From: DASUFP01 sp036274495
Lineage (GTDB): Bacteria; Bacteroidota; Bacteroidia; AKYH767-A; OLB10
DNA length: 63,969 nt
Direction: 5' to 3'
Assembly: GCA_036274495.1 (NCBI GenBank)
Contig: DASUFP010000047.1
Location: forward strand, 1-63,969
Below are positions 32,997-43,200 of the stretch, piece after piece. The position numbers and the translations under genes are program-made. The stretch's first letter is position 1; every line of letters starts with the position of its first letter. The notes beneath the pieces were generated by a model. It did no database searches, was not told the DNA's origin, and saw only the letters and a list, made by a program, of their open reading frames with translations.

Positions 32997-34311
32997 GGCT
33001 TTCGGTGACAGCTGTTTCCAGTTCAAAACCCAGGGCTTTAAACTGAGGAGCCAGTTTTACCAGGGTTTCACTGTATTCATTTTCAGGTATGCTGGCAGCA
33101 GTGATGGCTCCGCCGGCCATAACTGAAAGGTAGTGAGATGCTGCATTGTACTGAATACTTCTGATGACCACATTAAAATCAAAATCACCCGAAGGGCTGA
33201 TGTAACCGACCGCTCCTGAAAACAAACCCCTTTTGGCAGCTTCAAGCTGATCAATAATTTCCATGGATCTTATTTTAGGCGCTCCTGTCATTGAACCCAT
33301 CGGAAACAGCGCTTTGATGATTTGGCAGAATGAGGTCGCTTCAGGAACCAAACAACTGACAGAGGAAATCATCTGGTGGGCTCCGGGAAAAGTATAAACA
33401 CCAAAGAGCTCTTCCACTTTTACACTGGCCCGCACCGCTAAACGGGAAAGGTCGTTGCGCACAAGATCCACAATCATAACATTCTCTGATTGTTCCTTTG
33501 AACTGTGTGATAGTGTTTCTTTAAGTGTTAAATCCGTTTGCACATCACTGCTTCGCGGAGCCGTTCCTTTAATAGGTTGTGATAAGAGCAGATTCCCTTT
33601 TCGTGTAACAAACCGTTCGGGACTTGCGCACATGAGATGCGATGCATCACATCTGTAATAAGCCGAAAACGGATTGGGAGAAACGTCAAACAAACGCTGA
33701 GCAACTGCAACAGGATTTATTGAAACCCCTTCGGAATAATATTCATGACACAAATTTATCTCATAAACATCTCCCTGAAATATGTGTTTTTGAGCAACAC
33801 GAACGGCATCAAGATACTGGTTACGGCACATTCTCGGCACCGGAAATGAAAAACCGGATTGTGGTTCATGCGTAATCACCCAATCAAAAATTTGCTCCTT
33901 AATTCTTTCAGGATTTTCGGTTGCCGACAATTCAACCCGGCTATCTTTTATGATCACCATTACTTCGGGCACAAAAAACCCCGCAACCGGAAATTCAATC
34001 CTGTCAGTGTGTGCACTGGTAAGGTTTTCTATTTCGTTTTTAAAATCATAACCGATATGTCCAAACAACCATTCACCTCTTTCAGCTGCCAACTTTACAA
34101 ATGCATCGAGTTTATCAATGCACGGGGTTTCTCCGATGAATACGTTTCGGTTGCCTGCGGCGGCAATAACATCATACCCGACTCCGGTAACAGGAATGAC
34201 GCCGCTATGACTATCAAAGTATGCGGCATAAGCATATTGTGAAAGGAAACGGAGTAATTGCTCCCGGAAACGGGGAAGTTGTTCTCCTGCCTCAAAATGA
34301 ATCGTTTTCAT
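32989..34311 (-). CDS. pabB: aminodeoxychorismate synthase component I
   Basis: A 440-aa chorismate-binding enzyme for making 4-amino-4-deoxychorismate, the step before p-aminobenzoate in folate synthesis. The C-terminal chorismate domain has LLSQPIKGTAPRSSD, where the lysine (PIKGT) distinguishes PabB from TrpE/isochorismate synthases (PIAGT). It also has MIVDLVRNDLSRLA and GSMTGAPKIRSMEIID. The N-terminal glutamine-amidotransferase-interacting part is shorter than usual. No pabA/pabC is adjacent. It is followed directly by tilS with a short overlap. Confidence 0.9.
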   Translation of the reverse strand: MKTIHFEAGEQLPRFREQLLRFLSQYAYAAYFDSHSGVIPVTGVGYDVIAAAGNRNVFIGETPCIDKLDAFVKLAAERGEWLFGHIGYDFKNEIENLTSAHTDRIEFPVAGFFVPEVMVIIKDSRVELSATENPERIKEQIFDWVITHEPQSGFSFPVPRMCRNQYLDAVRVAQKHIFQGDVYEINLCHEYYSEGVSINPVAVAQRLFDVSPNPFSAYYRCDASHLMCASPERFVTRKGNLLLSQPIKGTAPRSSDVQTDLTLKETLSHSSKEQSENVMIVDLVRNDLSRLAVRASVKVEELFGVYTFPGAHQMISSVSCLVPEATSFCQIIKALFPMGSMTGAPKIRSMEIIDQLEAAKRGLFSGAVGYISPSGDFDFNVVIRSIQYNAASHYLSVMAGGAITAASIPENEYSETLVKLAPQFKALGFELETAVTESHG

Positions 34312-34405
34312 TTGAAGCGAAGGTATAAAATGGCGGCTTCGAATCCTCGGCAGTTATTGAGGTTTCGGGAGAATCGCGTATGAGAAATGGGGTTTTTTAA
34401 GCCGT

Positions 34406-35341
34406 TCAGGCAAATACGCCCCTGCTGTGTACCTCATCCCATATCATCCGGATGCCGTCTTTGAGAGCTATCCGGTGTTTCCATCCCATAGCATGCAATT
34501 TTGAAACATCCAGTAGTTTCCGGGGTGTGCCGTCAGGCTTGGAAGCATCAAAACGAAGGCTGCCGGTATATCCGCTGATTTCACGAATAGTTGTTGCCAG
34601 TTCCAGAATGGTCAGGTCCTCACTCGTTCCAACATTAACGGTTCCGGCTTCGCTGTAGTTAAGCATCAGGTGCACACAGGCATCCGCCAGATCGTCCACA
34701 TGCAAAAACTCCCGCATCGGTTTACCGCTGCCCCATATTTCAACTTCAGGCTTTCCATCGCGGATGGCTTCGAAAAACTTGCGTACCAACGCCGGAAGAA
34801 CATGCGAATTATTCAGGTCGTAATTGTCGTTGGGTCCGTATAAATTGGTTGGCATTGCCGAAATAAAATCACATTTGTATTGGGAACGGAACGCTTCACA
34901 CATTTTGAGACCGGCAATTTTTGCAATAGCATATGGTTCGTTGGTAGGCTCCAGGGCCCCGGTCAATAAGTACTCTTCTTTTATTGGCTGCGGACACATT
35001 TTAGGATATATGCACGAAGAGCCCAGGAACAATAATTTGGAAACTCCTGTTTCATACGATTGCCGGATAATATTCGACTGGATCATCAGGTTGTCGTACA
35101 GAAAATCAGCCCTATAGGTGTTATTGGCCACAATGCCTCCCACCTTGGCGGCAGCCAGAAAAACATATTCAGGCTGTTCAGCAGCAAAGAAACGGGCAAC
35201 TGCCTCCTGATTTCTAAGATCCAGCTCCTTTGACGTTTTAACGACCAGATTATTGAAACCCAGTGAATTGAGTTTTCTTACAATAGCTGAACCCACCATT
35301 CCGCGGTGGCCGGCAACATAAATTTTATTGGTAGTTTTCAC
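34406..35341 (-). CDS. fcl: GDP-L-fucose synthase
   Basis: A 311-aa extended SDR that epimerises and reduces GDP-4-keto-6-deoxy-D-mannose to GDP-L-fucose using NADPH. It has the nucleotide motif VAGHRGMVGSAIVRKL, the family signature FLAAAKVGGIVANNTYRADF, the LGSSCIYPK segment with catalytic serine, and EPYAIAKIAGLKMCE with Tyr and Lys. The length is usual. It lies 45 bp downstream of gmd on the same strand, giving a complete GDP-mannose to GDP-fucose pair, next to the divergent polysaccharide cluster. Confidence 0.95.
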   Translation of the reverse strand: MKTTNKIYVAGHRGMVGSAIVRKLNSLGFNNLVVKTSKELDLRNQEAVARFFAAEQPEYVFLAAAKVGGIVANNTYRADFLYDNLMIQSNIIRQSYETGVSKLLFLGSSCIYPKMCPQPIKEEYLLTGALEPTNEPYAIAKIAGLKMCEAFRSQYKCDFISAMPTNLYGPNDNYDLNNSHVLPALVRKFFEAIRDGKPEVEIWGSGKPMREFLHVDDLADACVHLMLNYSEAGTVNVGTSEDLTILELATTIREISGYTGSLRFDASKPDGTPRKLLDVSKLHAMGWKHRIALKDGIRMIWDEVHSRGVFA

Positions 35342-35386
35342 GATCGGGATAAATTGGAGATGAATGATTTGCCTGTATTCAGGGGC

Positions 35387-36502
35387 CTAACTTTCGTGAT
35401 ATTCGATTACGTCGTGTCCGCCTTCGCGCAGGTACTTATCGCGTGAAAACAGCTTGACATCCGAAGCTACCATTTCACGGATAATATCACTAAGGGAATG
35501 GCCGGGTACCCAGCCAAGCTTTGCTTTGGCCTTGGCAGGATCGCCAATAAGCAACTCTACTTCCGCGGGACGGTAATAATTGGGATCAATGCGCATGACC
35601 ACTTTTCCTTTTTCAACGGGATAGGCGGGGTTTGTGGCCGACTTAACAGTTGCAATTTCATTTTCTTCACTTCCGCTGAATTCCAGTTCGACACCTATTT
35701 CGGCAAATGCTCTTATAATAAACTCCCGGACCGTTGTGGTAACACCTGTTGCCACCACAAAATCATCAGGAGTATCCTGCTGCAGCATCAGCCACATGGC
35801 TTCAACATAATCTTTTGCATGACCCCAGTCGCGTTTGGCATCGATGTTTCCCATGTAAACACAATCCTGTAATCCAAGCCCAATGCGGGCCACAGCACGG
35901 GTAACCTTACGGGTCACAAAGGTTTCCCCTCTCAGCGGAGATTCGTGGTTGAACAGAATCCCGTTTACGGCATACATATTATAGGATTCGCGGTAATTGA
36001 CTATAATCCAGTAGGCATACAGCTTTGCCACCGCATAAGGCGATCTGGGATAAAAAGGTGTGGTTTCCTTTTGAGGGATTTCCTGCACCAGACCATACAA
36101 CTCTGAGGTGCTGGCCTGATAAATCCTGGTTTTTTCGGTGAGACCCAGCAGGCGGACCGCTTCCAGAATGCGTAATGCCCCGATTCCGTCTGCATTGGCA
36201 GTATATTCAGGAGTTTCAAAGCTCACTTTTACATGAGACATTGCCCCCAAATTGTATATTTCATCGGGTTGTACTTCCTGAATGATCCGGATAATATTGG
36301 CAGAATCGGTGAGGTCGCCATAATGCAGCTTAAAGCGGACGTTTTTCTCATGTGCATCGAGGTACAAATGGTCGACCCGCTGCGTATTAAAGAGGGAACT
36401 TCTTCTTTTGATGCCATGCACCATATAACCTTTCTTAAGTAAAAGCTCGGCGAGGTAGGCGCCATCCTGGCCGGTGATGCCCGTAATTAGTGCAGTCTTC
36501 AT
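35387..36502 (-). CDS. gmd: GDP-mannose 4,6-dehydratase
   Basis: A 371-aa SDR that makes GDP-4-keto-6-deoxy-D-mannose. The NADP motif is TGITGQDGAYLAELLLKKGY, followed by VHGIKRRSSLFNTQRVDHLY, YQASTSELYGLVQEIPQKE (catalytic Thr and Glu), and YAVAKLYAYWIIVNYRESY (Tyr, Lys). FNHESPLRGETFVTRK is a Gmd signature. It is the first gene of the gmd-fcl operon and is divergent, with a 241-bp gap, from the exopolysaccharide cluster beginning at 36744. Confidence 0.96.
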   Translation of the reverse strand: MKTALITGITGQDGAYLAELLLKKGYMVHGIKRRSSLFNTQRVDHLYLDAHEKNVRFKLHYGDLTDSANIIRIIQEVQPDEIYNLGAMSHVKVSFETPEYTANADGIGALRILEAVRLLGLTEKTRIYQASTSELYGLVQEIPQKETTPFYPRSPYAVAKLYAYWIIVNYRESYNMYAVNGILFNHESPLRGETFVTRKVTRAVARIGLGLQDCVYMGNIDAKRDWGHAKDYVEAMWLMLQQDTPDDFVVATGVTTTVREFIIRAFAEIGVELEFSGSEENEIATVKSATNPAYPVEKGKVVMRIDPNYYRPAEVELLIGDPAKAKAKLGWVPGHSLSDIIREMVASDVKLFSRDKYLREGGHDVIEYHES

Positions 36503-36619
36503 CTTTTCTTGCTAAATCTGATAGATATGGGTTTTAAAAGAGGTAAATAACGTAAAAAAGGTAAATTAGTTGCGAAAACCATAGCTAAAACTATCCTTTC
36601 CGCCAACGGTTGAATTTGT

Positions 36620-36627
36620 TAAATTTG
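36620..36627 (+). promoter_or_regulatory. -7 box of the polysaccharide cluster
   Basis: TAAATTTG is a full TAnnTTTG match in the 241-bp space between gmd and the wzc-like gene. No TTG is found at 17-23 bp. It would give a leader of about 115 bases, long enough for regulation, but I see no clear riboswitch or attenuator fold in it. Confidence 0.35.
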
Positions 36628-36743
36628 TGCAAAACTAAGTAGAAAATTTACGATAAATACCCGGCAAAGATTTCATTGTTCAGCAATAACTTTATTGTAC
36701 TTTTTACGTTAAACCGAATTCTTATCCGATTACTTCAAAAATC

Positions 36744-39053
36744 ATGAGCAAACCTGTATCAAGCGGAGCAATTATTGACCAGAAAGATATCAAAAAGACT
36801 ATCCTTCTTTTTGTTAAAAACTGGTATTGGTTTGTACTGTTCCTCGGCCTTGGCATCGGTGGTTCAGTTCTTTATCTCTACAAAGCCACTAAATTTTATG
36901 GCGCTTCCGCGGAGATTTTGCTAAAGCCTCAAAAAAATGCCGTTCAGGATGCATTAACCAAGTCGTTAATGAATGGTACAGGCGCATCAAGGGATGAGAT
37001 TGCAAATGAAATTGAAATACTGAGTTCCTCAAAACTTATTTCAGATGTTATTAAAGAACTGAATCTTGAAATCTCCTACTACATAGAAGGCAGAATTAAA
37101 ACCGGGGAAATTTATAAAGGCCGTCCCTTTGTTGTTGACGGAAAAGTACTCGACGAATCATTTTATGGAGTGCCATTCTACATTAACATTCTTTCGCGTG
37201 ATAAATTCCGTTTGCGGGTTGAACACAATGGCTACATCTATCAAAAAGACCACAAGTTCGGAGAGCCGGTTGTAAATGATAAATTTTCGCTTCTTATTAA
37301 TGTTGATACAACCATTATTCGCGGAAACGTTTCCGGCCTTGCTGAAACCAAATATGATTTTCGAATTAACAACCGCGAATACCTGATAAAAAAATACCGG
37401 GATGCGCTCCAGCTGAATATGGGTGAAGAGGCAACTGTGATAACTGCCTATATTGAAGATGAGGTGCAGGAGAAGGCGGTTGACTTTTTAAATGTACTCA
37501 CCAGGTTGTACATCGAAAATTCGGTTTCGGTTCAAAAAGAAATCAATGAAAATACGCTTGCGTTTATTGACGGACAGCTCAAGGAAGTTGAAGATGTATT
37601 GAATGGCGTAGAGTCTAACCTCGAGCAATTTCAGCGCCAGAAAACTACTGTTAATCCCGAAGATGAACAGGGCGTTTACCTGCAGCAAAAAGTAGATTTT
37701 GAAAACCAGCGCGCACAGTTGTCCATTCAGCTGCGATCGGTTGATTATTTATATGAGCAACTCACATCGGGCGGCGAAAGTTCTGTTATTTCACCTGCAG
37801 TACTTGGCGAATCGCCTGATCCGGGACTCGCTTCGGCTTTTTCTGTCTTGTCTACGTTAATGCAGCGACGCACCAATCTGCTCTTCAGCAACACGCCAAG
37901 CAGTCCGGTGGTTAAAGAAGTAGAAGCTCAGATTGCCAATGCCAAATCAGATGTGATTTCCATTGTGATGAACATGCGTCGCAACCTGGTTGTCAAAATC
38001 AATTCGCTTTCGTCGCAGCTCGGGCAGTTCCAGGGCGCAATGAACCAGATGCCCTCCACCATAAGAGGACTGGTAAACATTAACAGGAAGGTCGCCATCA
38101 ACGAAAAAATATACTTATTCCTGCTTGAAACCCGTGCCGAAACAGTTATTCAGAAAGCCGGAATTGTAGCCGATAAATTTTTACTTGAACCTGCCAGCGG
38201 TATTGGTTTGCAAAAACCCATCCAGTCAAAAATGCTGATTGCCGGAATCGGAGTGGGTTTGGCACTCGCATTTTTAGTTATTTTCCTGAAGAGCATCTTC
38301 TACAACTTTATTAATACCAAGGATGAACTCAGCGATCTGACTACCTTACCGGTGATAGGAGTTGTAGGAAGAACCAAAGAGGCGAAAGATGATTACCTTG
38401 TTGTCGAAAAACTTCCTCAATCGCTTACCAGTGAGGCATTCCGTGTAATACGCACCAATCTCTCCTATTTCAGTCCGAAAGCCACCAGCAAAGTGTTGCT
38501 GTTTACCTCATCAATGGCCGGCGAGGGAAAAACTTTCAGCGCCATTAATACAGGTACCATTCTTGCCAAAGCAAAGAAGAAGGTTGTCGTAATCGATCTT
38601 GATTTGCATAAACCTAAACAGGCAAATGCATTCAACCTGATGAACGATAATGGTATTACCTCCTACCTGGTGGGGAAATCAACCCTACCTGAAATTATTA
38701 AAGACACGCCGATAGAAAACCTCCAGGTTATTCTCACAGGTCCGCGTACGCCAAACGCATCTGAGCTTATTCTGGATCCGATGCTTGAGGAGATGATAAT
38801 GGAATTAAAGAAAACGTACGACTACATTCTGCTGGATACGCCTCCTGTAGGACTGTTGTCGGATGCGCTGGCGCTGATGAAACTATCCGATCTGAATATC
38901 TATGTACTAAAAGCCGGATTCTCCAAAAAAGATTTTGTGGACATCGCCCATACAATTGTGGAGAAAAACGACATAAAACACATGGTCTTCCTGTTAAACA
39001 ATGTAAATGTTAAAAACTTACCATCAGGTTATGGTGGTGGGTATTATAAATAA
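36744..39053 (+). CDS. Wzc-like polysaccharide co-polymerase / bacterial tyrosine kinase
   Basis: A 769-aa inner-membrane protein with two membrane helices (about residues 29-50 and 494-515) flanking a large periplasmic Wzz domain with coiled coils (about 260-470; PSTIRGLVNINRKVAINEKIYLFLLE is the conserved end). The cytoplasmic BY-kinase domain has Walker A MAGEGKTFSAIN, Walker A' VVIDLDLHKPKQ and Walker B DYILLDTPPVGLLSDA. The C-terminus is short but has three tyrosines (GYGGGYYK) for autophosphorylation. It controls chain length and export of a polysaccharide assembled by the following genes. No wza (outer-membrane exporter) is seen in the window. Confidence 0.93.
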   Translation: MSKPVSSGAIIDQKDIKKTILLFVKNWYWFVLFLGLGIGGSVLYLYKATKFYGASAEILLKPQKNAVQDALTKSLMNGTGASRDEIANEIEILSSSKLISDVIKELNLEISYYIEGRIKTGEIYKGRPFVVDGKVLDESFYGVPFYINILSRDKFRLRVEHNGYIYQKDHKFGEPVVNDKFSLLINVDTTIIRGNVSGLAETKYDFRINNREYLIKKYRDALQLNMGEEATVITAYIEDEVQEKAVDFLNVLTRLYIENSVSVQKEINENTLAFIDGQLKEVEDVLNGVESNLEQFQRQKTTVNPEDEQGVYLQQKVDFENQRAQLSIQLRSVDYLYEQLTSGGESSVISPAVLGESPDPGLASAFSVLSTLMQRRTNLLFSNTPSSPVVKEVEAQIANAKSDVISIVMNMRRNLVVKINSLSSQLGQFQGAMNQMPSTIRGLVNINRKVAINEKIYLFLLETRAETVIQKAGIVADKFLLEPASGIGLQKPIQSKMLIAGIGVGLALAFLVIFLKSIFYNFINTKDELSDLTTLPVIGVVGRTKEAKDDYLVVEKLPQSLTSEAFRVIRTNLSYFSPKATSKVLLFTSSMAGEGKTFSAINTGTILAKAKKKVVVIDLDLHKPKQANAFNLMNDNGITSYLVGKSTLPEIIKDTPIENLQVILTGPRTPNASELILDPMLEEMIMELKKTYDYILLDTPPVGLLSDALALMKLSDLNIYVLKAGFSKKDFVDIAHTIVEKNDIKHMVFLLNNVNVKNLPSGYGGGYYK

Positions 39054-39090
39054 ACTTTTGTGCTGACCCGAATACAGCACACTGCTTTTG

Positions 39091-40875
39091 ATGAAACAGA
39101 ACAAAAAACAAAATCCGCTTGGATATGCCATCGACAGCGTCAGAATGGTTACCACTCCTGCGCAGAAGAAAAAACTGAGTATACTTGCTGTACTTATTTT
39201 CTTTTCGGCAATATTTGATGTTGTAGGTCTGGCAGCCGTTTTGCCATTGCTAAAGGCCGGCACCGACAGCTCTTCCATACATTCCAATCAGTACATCAGT
39301 GCGGTTTACAACTACTTCGGATTTTCGAGTGACAACGGATTTCTGATGTTTCTTATAATAGGACTTCTTGCCTATTTTTTGTTTAAAACAGCTTTTGGAA
39401 TATTTGTCAATTGGCTTCAGGCCCGTATAACTGCCAATGTAGCCGTGCATATTACCGAAAAACAATTTGAGAAGTATTACCGTCTCGATTTTCTGGATTT
39501 TAGTAAAATAAAATCGTCGTTGTTAATTCGGAATATGCTTTACAATCCGACGTCCTATGTACAATGGATCATTGCACCAATGATCATGCTTCTTTCGGAG
39601 TTTATTATCGTAGTGCTTATCGTAGGTGCCATTGCCTGGTACAACCTGTTTCTTTTCGCTTTTATAGTTGCCACAATCGGTCCTGCAACATTTGTCGTTT
39701 ACAGAGCACTCAAAAAGAGAGGGATTCGTATCGGACAGGGTATTGATCAGGTATTTCCTCATGCATTGGCTTCTCTTACCGAATCCATAAGTGGTTATGT
39801 GGACATTAAACTGGCCGGACAGGAAAAATTTTACCGCGACCGGTACCTTGTCCATCTGAAAAACTATCAGGAGCTGAATCAAAGTTCCTATCTGCTCACG
39901 CAAATACCTTTACGTACAAACGAAATGATTGCCCTGGTGGGTATCATCCTAATATTCCTTTATGCGCTGTTTATAGAAGGCGGAAAAACGGATGTAGTAA
40001 TAATGGTAGGCGTGTTTGCCGCGGCGGCCTACCGTCTGATGCCCTCAATGAACCGGATATTGAACTGTATGATGTACATCAATAAGAATCAGGTATCCAT
40101 TGATAATATTTACATGTACGATCATCTTGTGCCCGATCCGGTAGCAACCGATTCTCATACAGAGCCAATAACCTTTAAGGATAAAATTCATTTTGATCAT
40201 ATCAGCTTTGTATTTCCCGGTAGCAAACACCCGGTGTTGTCCGATATCAACTTTGAAGTCAAAAAGGGAGAACGTGTTGGCTTTGTCGGAGCTTCAGGAT
40301 CAGGCAAAACAACTCTGATGAACCTGCTGCTTCGCTTCTACCATGAGAACGGCGGCGGCATTTTAATTGACGGGCAGCGCCTCACAACTTCACACACCAA
40401 GACGTGGAGAAACCAGATCGGATATGTTAAGCAGGATATATTTTTACTTGACGGCTCTATCCGCGAAAATATAATATTGGGCGATGAGCATCCCGATGAA
40501 GACCGGCTGATGAAGTGTGTAAAACAGGCCTCTCTTGATGTATTTGTGGATACGTTACCAATGGGGCTTGACACACCTGTTGGTGAGCGGGGCAACAATT
40601 TGTCGGGCGGACAGCGGCAGCGTATTGGAATTGCCAGGTCGTTGTACCGTAATGTAGACGTGCTTGTTTTCGATGAGGCAACAAGCGCCCTGGATACTCA
40701 AACAGAAAATGAAGTAACTGAAGCTATTGATGCGCTTTCTGAAACACATAAAACTATTTTCATCATTGCACACAGAATTACAACATTAAAAAACTGTGAC
40801 CGTATCTATGAATTGAAAAACGGAAAAATTTCCGGGGTTCATTCTTACCGTGAACTCATAGAAAAAGTGATCTGA
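39091..40875 (+). CDS. ABC transporter, exporter type (lipid-linked glycan flippase-like)
   Basis: A 594-aa half-transporter with an ABC exporter membrane domain (six helices over about residues 25-310) fused to an ATPase: GASGSGKTTLMNLLLRFY, GYVKQDIFLLDGSIRENII, NLSGGQRQRIGIARSLY, VLVFDEATSALD. The start chosen is the ATG at 39091; an in-frame TTG precedes it. It resembles MsbA/PglK proteins. As the second gene of the cluster, where no Wzx flippase was found, it probably flips the lipid-linked repeat unit (inference). The alternative is a lipid A-type exporter. Confidence 0.9.
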   Translation: MKQNKKQNPLGYAIDSVRMVTTPAQKKKLSILAVLIFFSAIFDVVGLAAVLPLLKAGTDSSSIHSNQYISAVYNYFGFSSDNGFLMFLIIGLLAYFLFKTAFGIFVNWLQARITANVAVHITEKQFEKYYRLDFLDFSKIKSSLLIRNMLYNPTSYVQWIIAPMIMLLSEFIIVVLIVGAIAWYNLFLFAFIVATIGPATFVVYRALKKRGIRIGQGIDQVFPHALASLTESISGYVDIKLAGQEKFYRDRYLVHLKNYQELNQSSYLLTQIPLRTNEMIALVGIILIFLYALFIEGGKTDVVIMVGVFAAAAYRLMPSMNRILNCMMYINKNQVSIDNIYMYDHLVPDPVATDSHTEPITFKDKIHFDHISFVFPGSKHPVLSDINFEVKKGERVGFVGASGSGKTTLMNLLLRFYHENGGGILIDGQRLTTSHTKTWRNQIGYVKQDIFLLDGSIRENIILGDEHPDEDRLMKCVKQASLDVFVDTLPMGLDTPVGERGNNLSGGQRQRIGIARSLYRNVDVLVFDEATSALDTQTENEVTEAIDALSETHKTIFIIAHRITTLKNCDRIYELKNGKISGVHSYRELIEKVI

Positions 40876-40925
40876 TTTTTTTAATGCTGTTATATACTGC
40901 GGATTTGCAATAAATACAATTTAAA

Positions 40926-42059
40926 ATGATCTCGAGAATTCTGATTGTTGTTGGAACCCGGCCAAATTTTATAAAGGTTACCCAGTTCAAAAAAGTAAAT
41001 GAGGAACTGGGCAATCCTTTTGATATTAAAATAGTTCATACCGGACAGCATTATGATGATAAGATGGCGGATGTTTTTTTCAGACAATTTGAACTGACTC
41101 CCGACTACTTTTTAAACATCCCCGCCGCTTCTGCCAACACTCAGATGGCCGAAATAATGATACGCCTCGAAAAGGTAATTACCGAATACAAGCCCCGGTT
41201 GATAATGGTTGTTGGTGATGTTAACTCTACTTTTGCCGCCGCACTTACTGCGAATAAAACAGGCATAAAAATAGCGCATATAGAGAGCGGGCTCAGGAGT
41301 TTTGACAGAACGATGCCGGAGGAAATAAACAGACTGCTTACCGATGAGATTACCGATTATTTTTTTGTTACAGAGCAAAGTGGCATCGATCATCTGATTC
41401 AGGAAAAAAAACAGGAAGAAAATATCTTTTTTGTAGGAAATACCATGATTGATACACTGGTGGCATTTGAAAGCAAAATCCAGTCGGATGATATACTTAA
41501 AAAAATGAAACTGGAAGCCGGAAAGTACGTGCTGATGACCATGCATCGACCTGCCACAGTTGATCATAAAGAGGGACTCACCCATCTTATCGAAATAATT
41601 GAATTTATTACCGCAACCCATCACCTGGTATTTCCAATTCATCCCCGGACAACATCAAAACTGGAGCATTTCGGCCTGATGGAACGAATAAGCAACAACA
41701 AAAAGCTGTTACTCACCGAGCCGCTTGATTATTTCAGCTTCCAGAAACTTACCGCCGATTGCTCTTTTGTTATTACAGATAGCGGTGGCATCCAGGAAGA
41801 AACTACTTTCCGGCAGGTGCCCTGTTTAACACTTCGCCCAAATACCGAGCGACCTTCAACCATTACAATAGGCACTAATACTCTGGTTCCGTTTGATGTT
41901 CCTGCTGTAAAAAATATCATCGATACCATTTTTAAAGGAACATACAAAAAGGGCTCTGTACCACCGTTGTGGGACGGCGCGTCTACGAAACGGATTCTTG
42001 AAACCTGTATGCAGCTTTTTCAGGAAGATATCCGGACCAATAACATCTATTCTATCTGA
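40926..42059 (+). CDS. wecB: UDP-N-acetylglucosamine 2-epimerase (non-hydrolysing)
   Basis: A 377-aa enzyme that interconverts UDP-GlcNAc and UDP-ManNAc. Seen are VGTRPNFIKV at the start, VHTGQHYDDKMADVF, VVGDVNSTFAAALTANK, HIESGLRSFDRTMPEEINR and the late FVITDSGGIQEETTFRQVPCLT with the allosteric or active-site pattern. The length is usual. The product can supply ManNAc or ManNAcA for the polysaccharide. The stop overlaps the start of the next gene (TGATG), so translation is coupled. Confidence 0.94.
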   Translation: MISRILIVVGTRPNFIKVTQFKKVNEELGNPFDIKIVHTGQHYDDKMADVFFRQFELTPDYFLNIPAASANTQMAEIMIRLEKVITEYKPRLIMVVGDVNSTFAAALTANKTGIKIAHIESGLRSFDRTMPEEINRLLTDEITDYFFVTEQSGIDHLIQEKKQEENIFFVGNTMIDTLVAFESKIQSDDILKKMKLEAGKYVLMTMHRPATVDHKEGLTHLIEIIEFITATHHLVFPIHPRTTSKLEHFGLMERISNNKKLLLTEPLDYFSFQKLTADCSFVITDSGGIQEETTFRQVPCLTLRPNTERPSTITIGTNTLVPFDVPAVKNIIDTIFKGTYKKGSVPPLWDGASTKRILETCMQLFQEDIRTNNIYSI

Positions 42060-43066
42060 TGATGCGGTTTTTGAATTATAGGGCCGCGGAGGATGCTCAA
42101 CTGCTGGCCCGCGTTACCAATGACTGGCCGATTCAGTTCCAAAAAGTGTTCAGCGATTTTCATACGTCTTTTCATAACGACGTGTACAGAATAGCCTGTG
42201 ATGAGGATTCCGGCGCCATGTTACCCATACGGTTTATAAAGGCCCGTATGTTTCATCCTGCACAAATTATGCATGCTCCGGTCAATAACGGCAATGAGCT
42301 TGATGCACCTGAGCAGCTGCTCTTTTTTGAAAAACTGATTGCCGAATTAAAACGGCAGGGTAAGTACGAACGGCTGATTCAGCCGCATCCCTTTGGAATT
42401 CTGGCTGCCTGCCCGAAAAACTCAAAGTTCTGCGAGTTCGGAACCTATGTAGTTGATCTTGAAAACCAGAGCCCTGAACAAATCTTATCCCGCTTTCATC
42501 CTAAATACCAAAAAGCGGTATCGCATTCGGAACGAAATGGCGCTGAAATAAAATATGGGAAAAATGTACTGGATGATTTTTACCTGCTCTATACTCAAAC
42601 AATGAACCGGGCAGGGGTCCACTCCGATTCCAAAGAATACTTTGAAACACTATTGGAGATGCTCTCCGAAAGTCACATAGATATGGGTGTTGTTTATGAT
42701 GAGGGCAATCCTGTCAGCGGTGTTTTTTTATTGTACACCAATTATTCGGCGTTCCTCACGCATGCCGGCTCTGCCTCCGAAACACGCCTGTATGGTGCTA
42801 CCAAACTGCTCAATTTTGAGATGATGAAACGCCTTCAGTCAAAAGGCGTTCGGAAATACGATTTTGTAGGTGTTCGGCTGAATAATCAAAATCCTTCACT
42901 GGAAGGAATCTTCCGCTTTAAAAAAGGTTTTGGCGGCGATCTTAAATCAGGATACCTCTGGAAAACCGATTTACAGCCCTTCAAAGCTTCGCTGTACGAT
43001 GCATTGTTGAAAATTAAGAGTAAAGGAAAATTGGCTAAAGACATCATTGATCAGGTGAACGGCTGA
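42059..43066 (+). CDS. FemAB/GNAT-type acyl or aminoacyl transferase
   Basis: A 335-aa protein with the FemAB-like GNAT double fold: VDLENQSPEQILSRFHPKYQ, followed by YTQTMNRAGVHSDSKEYF, GNPVSGVFLLYTNYSAFLTH, ATKLLNFEMMKRLQSKGVRKYDFVG and FKKGFGGDL. Members add aminoacyl groups (peptidoglycan bridges) or acyl/amino groups to sugars in polysaccharide loci. It is translationally coupled to wecB, so a modification of the same polysaccharide unit is likely. A 134-bp gap with an inverted repeat follows. Confidence 0.85.
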   Translation: MMRFLNYRAAEDAQLLARVTNDWPIQFQKVFSDFHTSFHNDVYRIACDEDSGAMLPIRFIKARMFHPAQIMHAPVNNGNELDAPEQLLFFEKLIAELKRQGKYERLIQPHPFGILAACPKNSKFCEFGTYVVDLENQSPEQILSRFHPKYQKAVSHSERNGAEIKYGKNVLDDFYLLYTQTMNRAGVHSDSKEYFETLLEMLSESHIDMGVVYDEGNPVSGVFLLYTNYSAFLTHAGSASETRLYGATKLLNFEMMKRLQSKGVRKYDFVGVRLNNQNPSLEGIFRFKKGFGGDLKSGYLWKTDLQPFKASLYDALLKIKSKGKLAKDIIDQVNG

Positions 43067-43160
43067 TTTTTATTGGTGAATCTTCAATTCCTGTTAAACC
43101 AGTAAAGAAATCAACCATTGCAAAACGGGAATGATATTTTAAGAAATTTGAATCCTTCGA

Positions 43161-43180
43161 AACGTTTACTTTTAAACGTT
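43161..43180. promoter_or_regulatory. 20-bp perfect inverted repeat in the polysaccharide cluster
   Basis: AACGTTTA (43161-43168), spacer CTTT, TAAACGTT (43173-43180). It lies in the only sizeable gap of the cluster's first half, 20 bp before the deacetylase start, followed by CATTTTTCC. It could be an operator, or a weak terminator that separates transcription of the first four genes from the rest. Confidence 0.35.
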
Positions 43181-43200
43181 CATTTTTCCACAAAAACCCA

